Positions 8,251-18,100 of a stretch of 64,000 nt of DNA are shown here, piece after piece. The stretch comes from Prevotella sp. P3-122 (GTDB lineage: Bacteria > Bacteroidota > Bacteroidia > Bacteroidales > Bacteroidaceae), in contig NZ_NPJH01000087.1 in assembly GCF_002251365.1 (NCBI RefSeq), positions 54,299-118,298 of the forward strand, in the 5' to 3' direction. The notes beneath the pieces are model-generated. The model worked only from the letters and a program-made list of their open reading frames with translations. It was not told where the DNA came from and did not search any database. A program made the translations under genes and the position numbers. Positions within the stretch are counted from its first letter, which is position 1, and every line of letters starts with the position of its first letter.

Positions 8251-9585
8251 ATGACAAGGACACGACTCATAGCCCTGATACTAACACTTTTCTTGGTCTC
8301 CAACAGTGTATATGCACAGTCCAAGAAGAAACGTTCAACAAAGAAGCCTGCAAAGACAGTAGTGGTAGAAACTCCTGTTGAGCCTGAAATACCTGTTCTG
8401 CCCGTTGACACGGCAGTAGTTGACTCAACCCAAGCCGACACCGTGGTCATAGAGGTACCAAAGGACCGTACCGACACCATATACTATGACAAGACCTGGC
8501 GCGTGATATCAAACAAGACATTCGCCACCTACTACAGATATGCCCTATACCCCGCTGACAGTCTGGCACCTAAGTATTTCAAGACCTTCTATCTGAACGG
8601 CGAGTTGCAGGGCGAAGGCAACTTCATCGAGCTTGGTGACAGGAACGACGCCAACAGCATCTTCGATGGCGAGATAGACTACTACTATCCCGGTGGAGCC
8701 CTGAAACGCCGCATGTTCTACAGCAATGGCAAGTCCAACGGAGAATGCACTGACTACTACGAGAACGGTAATATCAAGGAGCACATCAGCATTATTGATG
8801 GCAAGAAACATGGCATAAACTCGTCATTCACCGAGGATGGTATCGTATGCCGTCTGCAGGAATACGATAATGACAAGCCATCTGCATTCTACGTCATTGT
8901 TGACAAGGACGGAAACTACTCCAAGTATGATGCCGCTACAGAGCAGCCATTGCTTGAGGAGCCGAATGTCGACGAGAGACAGACGGAATACAAGAATGGT
9001 GTGGCATGGCCATACTATAACAAGAACGGACTTATCCTCGGTGTTAGCAACTCCAATGTACGCGACAACATCGGCAACTTCCGCGAGATAAGAGTATTCC
9101 TGGTCAACAAGAGTATGATTAATGTAGAGATAGACCCAAAGAATGTCACTGTATACTCTGTCAAGAAGGACAAGCGCACCAATTTTGAGCTTATGGAGGC
9201 CGACGAGTATGATGAAAAGGTCTACAAGAAGCAGGTGAAGAACAAGAAGCGCTCGCTCAAGAAGAAAGCTGTCGTTACCATAGAGCGTGAGGACAACGTG
9301 AGCGAGAACCTCGGAGCATCAGTCTTCGATGCCGGAACCTCCAACACACTGAAGGCATTCCAGGAACGCATCATCTCTCTGAAGACCCTCGTCAATACAA
9401 ACAGGATGAAATATGCCGAGCGAGAGCACGATGACCTCGGCTATCTGGAGCGTACAACCGTTCACCCGGGCGAAATGGTGGCAGGCTTCCTGCTGACCGA
9501 TGACAAGAAGGTTGACGACCTCTTCGTAGAAGTTACCATCGGTGGCATCAAGTATGTTTACGAATGGAAAACTGAGAAGAAGTAA
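8251..9585 (+). CDS. Secreted MORN-type repeat protein
   Basis: The N-terminus is a signal peptide ending SVYAQ, followed by a Lys-rich and then Pro/Val/Thr-rich linker (residues 23-70). Residues about 115-220 hold a series of MORN-like repeats of the YwqK type (YYYPGGALKRRMFYSNGKS, YYENGNIKEHISIIDGKKHG), as found in many exported Bacteroidales proteins. The C-terminal 170 residues (VEIDPKNVTVYSVKKD... LFVEVTIGGIKYVYEW) are beta-rich and not assigned. It follows the beta-barrel gene by 79 bp. The repeats usually act as a structural scaffold; the role here is unknown. Confidence 0.8.
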   Translation: MTRTRLIALILTLFLVSNSVYAQSKKKRSTKKPAKTVVVETPVEPEIPVLPVDTAVVDSTQADTVVIEVPKDRTDTIYYDKTWRVISNKTFATYYRYALYPADSLAPKYFKTFYLNGELQGEGNFIELGDRNDANSIFDGEIDYYYPGGALKRRMFYSNGKSNGECTDYYENGNIKEHISIIDGKKHGINSSFTEDGIVCRLQEYDNDKPSAFYVIVDKDGNYSKYDAATEQPLLEEPNVDERQTEYKNGVAWPYYNKNGLILGVSNSNVRDNIGNFREIRVFLVNKSMINVEIDPKNVTVYSVKKDKRTNFELMEADEYDEKVYKKQVKNKKRSLKKKAVVTIEREDNVSENLGASVFDAGTSNTLKAFQERIISLKTLVNTNRMKYAEREHDDLGYLERTTVHPGEMVAGFLLTDDKKVDDLFVEVTIGGIKYVYEWKTEKK

Positions 9586-9586
9586 G

Positions 9587-9668
9587 AAGGACTGAGGTCA
9601 AAGGGCTAAGGACTAAGGTCAAAGGGCTAAGGACTGAAGACTGAGGACTGAGGACTGAGGACTGAGAG
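9587..9668. repeat. Short tandem repeat (GGACTGA family)
   Basis: Directly after the stop codon, a 21-bp unit (AAGGACTGAGGTCAAAGGGCT with its second copy reading AAGGACTAAGG...) occurs twice and then breaks into 7-bp units GGACTGA repeated four to five times. It is non-coding and probably length-variable. Confidence 0.8.
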
Positions 9669-9685
9669 TAAAGGTTGTGACATGA

Positions 9686-10053
9686 TAATTTATTAGGGTG
9701 TACAGTTTGATGTGCAAAAATTGAATATCCTAATTCTGAAGTTCATGTCGGTAATTGTCGCGCTGTAAGCGCAGAAGCACATAGCCCAGGGTAGAGCGTA
9801 GCGACACCCTGGGCTATTTCATGTAGATGATTGTCGCGCTGTAAGCGCAAAAGCGTAGATAACAGCAGGATATATAACGCTTTTGCCCTTTCAGGGCGCA
9901 TTGATTAGATTCCTCTAATACCCAGGGTGCCGCTACGCTCTACCCTGGGCTGTGCGCAGGTTGCCCTTTGCCTTTCCTTTCAGCCGGCGACCTTTGGTTC
10001 AGGGCGTTGTGCTACTGATTTTTGTACAACAAACTGGACGCCCTAATAATTTA
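9686..10053. mobile_element. MITE-like element with 36-bp inverted ends
   Basis: The left end (9686-9721, containing TTAGGGTGTACAGTTTG) and the right end (10018-10053, the complement of TTAGGGCGTCCAGTTTG) match in reverse orientation over about 36 bp with about six mismatches. Between them lie REP-like hairpins: AGCCCAGGGT...ACCCTGGGCT, CGCGCTGTAAGCGC-type arms, and GCCCTTTCAGGGC. There is no coding capacity for a transposase, so it is probably moved in trans. Target-site duplication is unclear; both ends run into AATTTAT/AATAATTTAT. The left 100 bp are repeated in reverse at 1660-1765. Confidence 0.7.
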
Positions 10054-10070
10054 TCCCTATGGCTATCTAG

Positions 10071-10106
10071 CTCCCCTCCCTTTTGGGGAGGGGCTGGGGG
10101 TGAGGC
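10071..10106 (-). repeat. Composite repeat, module A only
   Basis: On the minus strand, directly behind the stop codon of the SGNH hydrolase, runs GCCTCACCCCCAGCCCCTCC followed by a palindromic CCCTCCCCAAAAGGGAGGGG hairpin. It is a variant of the module A seen at 25330, 30923, 39610, 45620 and 49208. The hairpin may serve as an mRNA 3' end. Confidence 0.75.
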
Positions 10107-10107
10107 T

Positions 10108-10974
10108 TTACAGTCCGCAGGGCAATGTTAGCAGCTGGTACATGAGCGTCTTGGCCATGCGCTCATGTCCCTTGTCGTTAGGGTGCAGGCGGTCGGTATC
10201 AGCATTGTTGAAATACTGTGAGTGTGCGTCAATCATTGGGAACAGTCCCGATGTGGCGTTGAGGTCCAGTACAGGTACTGCCCACACATTGGCAGCCTCT
10301 TTCACGGCATCTATATAGCTGTCGAGATACTCCCCGCAACGGTTCACGTAGTCTTCCGTACACTGCCAGTTTTTCTCGTTGGCATAGAAGCCTGCGCGGT
10401 GAATGGGTGTGAGCAGCACTATCTGCTTGGTAGGGTACATTCGCTTCAGCGAGTCGAGGGCTATATTTATGCGGCCCTTGTAGGTGTCCTTATTCATGGA
10501 CGGATGGCGTCGCATCCTCTGCTCGGTTCTCTTGGCATACCTGTGGCCATACTCCACATTCTCCAGCCGTTCCTCATACCATTGTCCTATTGGCACGGCA
10601 TTATTGTAGTCGTTGGTGCCCATGAATATCAGTATGGCATCGAAGTCGTCACCATGCTCTTCCTTCAGTTTGTTTGCCTGGCGTGGAATGTCGTCCCATT
10701 GTCTTCCGCTGACGGCATACACAAATGGTTTTATGCCGAGCCATTGCTCCAGTAAGTTCCAGTATTTGTTTCCCGCAGCCTTATTGTTCGGGTCGGTGAT
10801 GGAGTCGCCGAAATATGCCACTCGCTTTCCCTGCCACGGATGCGTGAACGTGGTTTGCGTCTTGTCGTTCTTCTTCTGTGTCTTGGCCTGAGCCGATACT
10901 GTGGGAGCAGCAGCCAGCATACCTATTATTATATAGGTGGCAGCAGTGTGGAAAAAGTTTCTTGTAGCCATCAT
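10108..10974 (-). CDS. SGNH/GDSL-family esterase, secreted
   Basis: Predicted carbohydrate esterase. The 288 residues start with a signal peptide (hydrophobic to about residue 29, cleavage near VSAQA). The SGNH blocks are complete: FGDSITDP (Ser58), the Gly of AVSGRQWDD, GTND in block III, and DRLHPNDKGH with Asp261 and His264 near the C-terminus. Some family members remove acetyl groups from rhamnogalacturonan or xylan; the pectinase genes that follow make such a role plausible, but the substrate cannot be read from the sequence. It is transcribed away from the lyase genes. A second Met lies directly after the first, so the start is ambiguous by one residue. Confidence 0.9.
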   Translation of the reverse strand: MMATRNFFHTAATYIIIGMLAAAPTVSAQAKTQKKNDKTQTTFTHPWQGKRVAYFGDSITDPNNKAAGNKYWNLLEQWLGIKPFVYAVSGRQWDDIPRQANKLKEEHGDDFDAILIFMGTNDYNNAVPIGQWYEERLENVEYGHRYAKRTEQRMRRHPSMNKDTYKGRINIALDSLKRMYPTKQIVLLTPIHRAGFYANEKNWQCTEDYVNRCGEYLDSYIDAVKEAANVWAVPVLDLNATSGLFPMIDAHSQYFNNADTDRLHPNDKGHERMAKTLMYQLLTLPCGL

Positions 10975-11049
10975 CTTTCTTGTTTGATGTTAGTAGTCTG
11001 TAAGTAGATGAAAATGATGTTAGGATAGTGTGAATAAGGCTTGTATGCG

Positions 11050-11121
11050 TGGTCTCACCGAGAATCGAACTCGGATCTAATCTTTAGGAGAGACTTGTTC
11101 TATCCATTGAACTATGAGACC
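11050..11121 (-). tRNA. tRNA-Arg, anticodon CCT
   Basis: The 72-nt minus strand folds into a full cloverleaf: acceptor GGTCTCA/TGAGACC, D stem GTTC/GAAC, anticodon stem AGTCT/AGATT with loop CTCCTAA (anticodon CCT, reading AGG), a 4-base variable region, T stem CCGAG/CTCGG with loop TTCGATT, and discriminator A. No CCA is encoded. The rest of the interval 10975-11321 holds nothing else that I recognise. Confidence 0.95.
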
Positions 11122-11321
11122 CCAACAATAAAGCGGTTGCGAAATTAATCATTTTTTACGAGATGACAAAGAAAAAAGGCAAAAAGTTACACGAACACGC
11201 TATTTTCGCCTTTTCCTTGCCTTCTGTTTTGTGTATTATCGGTTGTATATCCGTATTTATAATAGTTACCACCGAGACTAAATTATATAACACTGATGAA
11301 ACCCACCATACGGCAAACATT

Positions 11322-13640
11322 ATGAGAGCATTTATTACATTAGCATTCGCAGCTCTGCCGTTTTCGGCTGTACAGGCTGACGACGGCCTTGAGAAGTACC
11401 TGGAACCATACATGCAGTTAGTGGCCGAGAACCCTTGCTGGCTCTCGTCACGCCTTCAGATGTACTGGTCGACTAATGCCACCGATGTATTCATCATGGG
11501 TGAGAGTTTCGACCATCCTGGCGGCGAGCGGGCACCACACCCTACCGTGAAGTTCAACGGCACCCGAAGCAATGCCTCGCAGTATAACAGGCCCAAGCTT
11601 GAGGATATCATCCCATACGACGATACTCCGCAGGGTGAGGTAACATTCATTAGCCGCGCAACGGGAGTGATGGAGAGAACGCACCCGTCAAAAACCGGAT
11701 GCAACATCGACGGAGTAAACAGGCAGATACTCGGACTGGCGTCTGATGCGGCAAGAGCGTATGTGCAAACGGGAAAGAAGGAGTATGCCGACATGGCGCG
11801 TGGGGTTTTCGACGTGTTTATGAGGGGCATCTACTACCGCAACGCACCCACCGACCTCAACCATGGCCATCAGCAGACCCTTGTGGGCATGTGTACGTTC
11901 GAGGTCATTCACGAGGATGCGCTGGTGAAGTGCTGCGAGATATACCAGTACCTGAAGTCCGCACTGCACGAGGACAGCTGCGCGCTCTATGATGCTGCAC
12001 TGAAGAAATGGGCCGACCTGGAGATTGCCAACGGTGTGCCGCACAACAACTGGAACATGTTCCAGGCAGAGTACATCACAGACATAGCCCTGGTGCTTAA
12101 GGACAATAGCTCATACAGCGACGGCAAGGGACGGCAATACTACCTTGACAAGGTTATGAACGCCACGGACATAAGGCAATGGGGCATGCGCAAGCTCTGC
12201 GACTTCGGCTTCGATGCCGATGCCCACATATGGTACGAGTCTCCGGGCTACAGCACTACCGTGATGGCCGACCTTGGCAAGTTCGCCAACAAGCTACACC
12301 TGGAGGCCGGCATCGACATGTTTGCCGAGATACCCGAGATAGCACGCTCCATAAAGAACCTACCGCAGTATCTCATGCCCAACCGCATGATATGCGGCTT
12401 CGGCGACACACATCCCAACTACCTGAACACAAAGGGTATGGAACAGCTTCTTGCCTATAGCAAGCGACGTTCCGACAATGCCACCCAGGATGAGATTGCA
12501 AGGCTGATGGAGGCCGTGGGCAAGGATGCTCCGGCAGAGACCGTCGAGCGGTATGTGTCACCGAGCTTCTATTCCGAAAAGGTGTCATGGCTCATACAGC
12601 GCAGCGGCATGGACAGCCGTCACGACCTGGCAATATCGCTCAACGGAAGCATTGGAAACCACATGCATGCCAACGGCATCTCGATGGAGCTGTACGGCAA
12701 GGGATATGTGCTCGGTCCTGACGCTGGCATCGGACGCAGTCTGTACAGCGGACTGGACTACCAGGAATACTACAGCCAGTTCCCTGCACACAACACGGTG
12801 TGCGTAGACGGAATATCCAGCTATCCGGTGATGATGTCGAGCCATGCCTTCAAGCTCATAGACCGCTTCCCGGCCGACAACTCCCTCACCCTCGCCAGCA
12901 GCAAGGGAGACACGCACTCGACGGTGGAGTTCCTGGAACCGGAGACCAACAGCAGGCAAGTGCGCACCAACGGCATCGTGAAGACAAGCAGCAAGGGTGG
13001 CTACTACATAGACATCTTCCGCAGCAGGAGAAACGAGGGCGGAGACAAGTTCCACGACTATTTCTACCACAACCTCGGACAGCAGATGACGCTCACGGCT
13101 GACAGCGGCGAGGACATCGGCCTTCAGCCTACCGACGAGCTGGCCTTTGCCGGGGGACACCTGTACGCCTACTCATATATATATAATAAGGTGGGAACGG
13201 AGACCGACAAGAACCTGAAGACCACGTTCACCATCAACATGCCCGACGGCAACGACATACACATGACAATGTGGATGAAGGGTGAGAGGGGACGCGAGAT
13301 ATTCAAGGCATTGTCGCCCGTAAACCTCGGATATGAGCGTATGCCAAACCAGCCATACAAGATAGATGAGCAGCCGGTTCTGACCTTCGTGGCACGGCAG
13401 CACGGCGAGGCATGGACAAAGCCGTTCGTAGCCGTCTACGAGCCATCGGCCAATGACGAGCCGTCGGAGATAGAGTCTGTAAGCTACTTTCAGCCAAAGA
13501 GCAAGGATCCTGACGCCATAGGTATATGCGTACGGCTGAAGAGTGGAGCCACGCACTACATATTCTCAAGCGCCAACGGCAGTGAGATGAGATATGAGGG
13601 CATGAGGGCCAAGGGATGGCTTCAAGTGATAAAAAAATAA
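11322..13640 (+). CDS. Heparinase II/III-type polysaccharide lyase
   Basis: Predicted secreted lyase cutting a uronic-acid polysaccharide by beta-elimination. The 772-residue protein has a signal peptide (MRAFITLAFAALPFSAVQA), an N-terminal (alpha/alpha) toroid with HNNWNMFQAE around His241-Asn243, and a C-terminal beta-sandwich domain beginning with GNHMHANGISMELYGKGY (His447, His449), the region that corresponds to the HxHAD motif of heparinase II/III families. The frame is open 53 codons further upstream, but the ATG at 11322 gives the clean signal peptide. GH88 follows after 69 bp, and such hydrolases act on the unsaturated products of lyases, so the two probably work in sequence. The exact PL family and substrate remain open. 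Confidence 0.85.
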   Translation: MRAFITLAFAALPFSAVQADDGLEKYLEPYMQLVAENPCWLSSRLQMYWSTNATDVFIMGESFDHPGGERAPHPTVKFNGTRSNASQYNRPKLEDIIPYDDTPQGEVTFISRATGVMERTHPSKTGCNIDGVNRQILGLASDAARAYVQTGKKEYADMARGVFDVFMRGIYYRNAPTDLNHGHQQTLVGMCTFEVIHEDALVKCCEIYQYLKSALHEDSCALYDAALKKWADLEIANGVPHNNWNMFQAEYITDIALVLKDNSSYSDGKGRQYYLDKVMNATDIRQWGMRKLCDFGFDADAHIWYESPGYSTTVMADLGKFANKLHLEAGIDMFAEIPEIARSIKNLPQYLMPNRMICGFGDTHPNYLNTKGMEQLLAYSKRRSDNATQDEIARLMEAVGKDAPAETVERYVSPSFYSEKVSWLIQRSGMDSRHDLAISLNGSIGNHMHANGISMELYGKGYVLGPDAGIGRSLYSGLDYQEYYSQFPAHNTVCVDGISSYPVMMSSHAFKLIDRFPADNSLTLASSKGDTHSTVEFLEPETNSRQVRTNGIVKTSSKGGYYIDIFRSRRNEGGDKFHDYFYHNLGQQMTLTADSGEDIGLQPTDELAFAGGHLYAYSYIYNKVGTETDKNLKTTFTINMPDGNDIHMTMWMKGERGREIFKALSPVNLGYERMPNQPYKIDEQPVLTFVARQHGEAWTKPFVAVYEPSANDEPSEIESVSYFQPKSKDPDAIGICVRLKSGATHYIFSSANGSEMRYEGMRAKGWLQVIKK

Positions 13641-13709
13641 AAAAATCAGCTGCCTGTTAGGTACTTTTCGCATAACTAACGTATTTATCAGCAATAAGAG
13701 TATAGTTTT

Positions 13710-14918
13710 ATGATATTTAGGTTAATTAGTACAGTTAGTATTATTTTGGTCATGTCCACAAACTGGACAGTAAGCGCAAAGGAAGAGTTCTCTGTTGATA
13801 GGGAGCTCTCCTATTGCCGCTCGCAAGTGAAAAAAGCTCTTAAGGAACTTCGTCCATACAACTTCAATATGCAGCCGCGCAACATACTGCAGGGAGACAA
13901 GCAGAAAGGGTGGAACCTGCGCGAGGCAAAGGCAGAGGAATGGTGCTCGGGCTTCTGGCCGGGAATATTGTGGATGACGTACAGCATCGACAAAGACCCG
14001 GAGATACTGAAGGCCGCCAAGGGATATACGCAGTCTCTACGCGACCTGGCATACCGTCCCGCCTACGACCACGACCTGGGCTTCCTGATGTTCTGCTCCT
14101 ACGGCAAGGGCTACGAGGTTACCCACGATGCCACCTACCGCGACATCATCAACGCCACCTCCGATACGCTGGCCACGCTGTTCAATCCCCTCGTAGGCAC
14201 TATCCTCAGCTGGCCCCGTGAGGTGGAGCCAAACAACTGGCCTCACAACACCATCATGGACAACATGATAAATCTCGACATGATGTTCTGGTCGGCTGCC
14301 AATGGTGGCAACAGACTGCTCTACGACATGGCCGTGACACATGCCAAGACTACCATGCTCAACCATTTCCGTCCCGACGGCTCGTGCTATCACGTTGCCG
14401 TCTACGACACTCTCTCGGGCAACTTCATCAAGGGGGTCACCCATCAGGGATATGCCGACTGGTCGATGTGGGCACGCGGACAGAGCTGGGCCATATATGG
14501 CTACACCATGGTGTACCGCTGGACACGCATGCCCGTATTTCTCGACTTTGCCAGGAAGGTTACTGACGTCTACCTGCGCAGGCTCCATGACACCAGCGAC
14601 GACATGGTACCAAAATGGGATATGGACGATCCTCGGGGCAAGGATGCTCCCAAGGACGCCTCTGCCGCCTGCGTTGTTGCCTCTGCCCTGCTTGAGCTCT
14701 CGGAATATGTCGGAGGCTCTCAGGGTGAATACTACCGCCAGCAGGCCATCAGCATGCTGGAATGTCTCAGCACGGACAAATACCAGAGCCGCGACCGAAA
14801 TGTGGCATTCCTCATGCACAGCACAGGACACCATCCTGCCGGCTCCGAGATAGACGCAAGCATCATCTATGCCGACTACTATTACCTTGAGGCTCTACTG
14901 AGACTGGCAAGGAAGTAG
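13710..14918 (+). CDS. GH88 unsaturated glucuronyl hydrolase
   Basis: Removes the 4,5-unsaturated uronic acid left at the non-reducing end after a lyase cut. The 402-residue protein has a signal peptide (to about residue 23) and the (alpha/alpha)6 toroid of family 88. Both conserved aspartates are present: Asp122 in YDHDLGFLMF and Asp184 in IMDNMINLDMMFW, the proton donor region. Further family blocks are THQGYADWSMWARGQSWAIYG and KWDMDDPRGKDAPKDASA. It lies 69 bp behind the heparinase-type lyase with no terminator between and a good terminator behind, so the pair is a transcription unit. Confidence 0.93.
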   Translation: MIFRLISTVSIILVMSTNWTVSAKEEFSVDRELSYCRSQVKKALKELRPYNFNMQPRNILQGDKQKGWNLREAKAEEWCSGFWPGILWMTYSIDKDPEILKAAKGYTQSLRDLAYRPAYDHDLGFLMFCSYGKGYEVTHDATYRDIINATSDTLATLFNPLVGTILSWPREVEPNNWPHNTIMDNMINLDMMFWSAANGGNRLLYDMAVTHAKTTMLNHFRPDGSCYHVAVYDTLSGNFIKGVTHQGYADWSMWARGQSWAIYGYTMVYRWTRMPVFLDFARKVTDVYLRRLHDTSDDMVPKWDMDDPRGKDAPKDASAACVVASALLELSEYVGGSQGEYYRQQAISMLECLSTDKYQSRDRNVAFLMHSTGHHPAGSEIDASIIYADYYYLEALLRLARK

Positions 14919-14948
14919 ACGCTCAAAAATAGCAATAGGCAATTATTT

Positions 14949-14994
14949 CTCCCCAGCCATACCTTAATAAGAGGATGGTTGGGGAGTTTTTTTT
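14949..14994 (+). terminator. Terminator of the lyase-GH88 unit
   Basis: CTCCCCAGCCATACC (14949-14963) pairs with GGATGGTTGGGGAG (14973-14986) with minor imperfections and is followed by eight T. It lies 31 bp after the stop codon. Confidence 0.85.
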
Positions 14995-15046
14995 GTTTTT
15001 TGGGCTGTTTTAATGATAATTCCCCGCATTTTGACGATTTGTATCC

Positions 15047-15076
15047 TTGCCATATCGAATTAAATTGCTATCTTTG
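15047..15076 (+). promoter_or_regulatory. Promoter of the 1051-residue protein
   Basis: TTG at 15047-15049, a 19-bp spacer, and TATCTTTG at 15069-15076. The leader to the ATG at 15151 is about 70 bases. Confidence 0.75.
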
Positions 15077-15150
15077 CAACCGAAGCCTTGCCAATATTTG
15101 CTACTATATCAATTTTAAATATCAATATTACTAATTAACTTATCAAAAGC

Positions 15151-18100
15151 ATGAAAAAAGTACTACTAATGTCTCTTGCGATGTTTTTAGGCGTTAGTGC
15201 CTACGCGCAAGAAGAAGATGTAACGCATCTTATTAAAAATGCTGGTTTTGATAGCGGTTTAACATTTACCGATGAAGGAAAACCAGTCAACGAGACCACA
15301 GCTACCGGTGCTACTTCTGAACGTTCACGTTTCGTCAAGTCTACCGACGGCAGTATCTATGCTGTTCCAACTGACGGCAAGGGAAATAACATCGTAGGTG
15401 ACCTATCATGGTATGGCTTCCTCGGCAATATAGAAGGATGGGAAGTACCAGCAGAATATGCAACGGAAACTCCTGAGTGGAAGTATTTCGGTGCTCTGCC
15501 CTATTCATTAAAGACAGACTATCTCGGTGTCGGTGACGGTAAGCCAGCTGGTGCCATCAATGCTCCAGAATCAAAGCCAGGGGGAAATGACACTGACGAC
15601 AACACAGGTTTCCTCTATCTGCGTGCAGGATGGGGAGGTGCATGTGCATACAAGCAGGTAGTAAACCTGCCTTGCGCACAGTATCGTCTTGAGTATTGGA
15701 CTATCAACACCAATGCCAAATCTACCGCCGAGGCTACCAACCTCTCAGAGGTTGTTTGCCGCAAGGATGTTTTCAAAGATACAGAGGGCTTGTCTTCTAC
15801 AACATGGACAAAGCACGAGATTGAGTTCACGCCCGTTGACGAGTTCTCTATCCAGTTCGGCTACAAGTCTGCCGGCTCCAACTCAAACTCCAATCCTTGG
15901 CTTATCATCGACGGTATCAAGCTGTATAAGATTGGAGAGGCTACAGAGGAGGAAATCATTGCGTCTGACCTCAGTAGTCTTGAGGCAGAAATGTACGAGC
16001 TGATGGAAAGCGCTGGTGAGTATGGAGGCTTAACAGAGGAAATCAACGACGCTATCGTTGAGATAGACGATTGTATTGGCAGTGGTGACCTTGCTACCAT
16101 GAAGGAAGGTTACGAGAAATACAATGCCTTGAAGGAGCAGATTGCTGCTGTTGTGGAGTCACTCCCTGCAACAATTGCCTTCTACAACAAGGCTGAGGCA
16201 GCTCTCGCCTTGGGTTATCCTGGCGCAAGCGCTCTGCAAGAGATTCTTGCCAAGTGGGATAATATTATCAACAGCGGCTACTCTGCCGCTATAGCAGCAT
16301 ACGCAGAGGAACTGAACCAGGCCTACCGCGATTACATGTTCAGCCAGGAGGCTTCTGAGGCCAGTCCTGCTGACTATACATTCCTTATTGCCAACCCATT
16401 GTTCGTTACCGCAGGCAACGAGCCAACCATCGAAGGCAGCACCTTCACATATCCTAACCAGGATACATACGAACTGGGTAAAGCTCCTGCTGACGCTACT
16501 TCTGAGGGTTGGTACAAGGCTGGTACAAATACCGGCGGCGACCAGCGTCTGAACTATGCTCAGTACCGTATATGCTGGAACGCATGGGCAAGTAATGCTG
16601 ACGGAAAGACTCTTGCTGTTGCCACAGACCTTGAGAACCTGCCTAACGGTTACTATAAGGTTGCCGGCGACCTCATCACACAGACAGGCTTCGTTACCGA
16701 CCAGCACGTATTCGGCACAAGCGCATTGCAGTCTGCCAACTCTGCACCTCTGACAGATGCTCTGTGGAGCGATGATGGCTATGGCACTTGGACAACACTC
16801 ACCACAGAGAAGGTTCTCGTACACGACGGTAAGCTCACCATCGGTGCTTCCGGCACAATGGCCAACGCTAACCAGTCTGGCTGGTTCTGCGCAACCAACT
16901 TCAAGCTCTACTTCGTAGGCAAGGCTACCGACCAGGAGATTGCCGATGCTCTTGCCGCTAAGGTTGCTCACGCTCAGAAGCTTGCTGCCGCCATGCACTT
17001 CGCTGCTGACAAGGCTCAGGTTCTCGACAGCATCAGCGCATACACTGCTTCCGGCGACGTTGCCGTACTGAATGGCGGTATCGCTCTTGCAGAGACTTCT
17101 GAGGCTAAGTACGAGGAGGTTAATGCCGAGGGCAAGACCATTCCTACCGTTGCCCAGGGTCTGGCAGACAACATCTACGGCGAGGCTACCGAGTTTGTTA
17201 AGTACGCTTACGGTGCTGTTCAGGATTACTTCACTTCTGACGAGGCTACATATACTGCAGTTGACGCCATATTAGCTCAGCTCAAGGCTTATGTTAATAA
17301 TTACGCTCCTGTATACAACTCTGCGTACGAGACTTACACAACCCTGACTTCTGCTACTGCCAAGGCTGCCCTTGAGGCAACATTCGCAAACCACAAGGCT
17401 CTGCTCACAGCTAAGCTCGAGACCGAGGCCACTGTAGCAAGCGCTGTTAGCGAACTGACAGCAGCCGTTGCCACAGCACAGGCTCAGGAGAAGTACGAGA
17501 ACAATCCTAACGCTTCCGACTACACTGCCTTCATCATCAACGCTCAGTCTGCATCTACCGATGGCTGGACTGTTGTCAAGGGCGACGGTGACGGTCCTGT
17601 AAAGAAAGGTCAGTACTTCACAGGTGATGATTCACGCACTTACTTCGACACATGGAACGGTACAGCAGGCAAGAACAACTTCTACATGGAGCAGGTAATC
17701 GAAGGTCTGCCTAACGGTACATATACTCTCGGTGCCAACGTACGTACATCTGGTCTGGGTGCTTGTCTCTTCGGTGCTGTAGGCCCAGAGGCTGCTGACA
17801 CCACATGGATGGAGATTCCTTTGCAGACTTACACTTACCAGGATCCTGCTTCTGGTGATTATGTTACAGAGAATGCTCTCGACAAGTGGGGACAGATATG
17901 GGAAGATGCCAAGAAGCAGCTCGAGACAGATACACAGAACGCTTATCTCGCTTCTATCACCAATGCAAACGCCACTAACGGTTATGGATGGATGCACCTC
18001 GATGTTCCAAACATCGAAGTTGTTGACCACACTCTCACCATCGGTCTGACTTCTGACTCTACCAAGACAGGCAAGCCTACTACTGTTACATGGTACTCAG

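Noticed and set aside
11163..11321. N-terminal extension of the heparinase-type lyase with a hydrophobic helix
   Set aside because: A clean signal peptide starts at the ATG at 11322; the extension would bury it.
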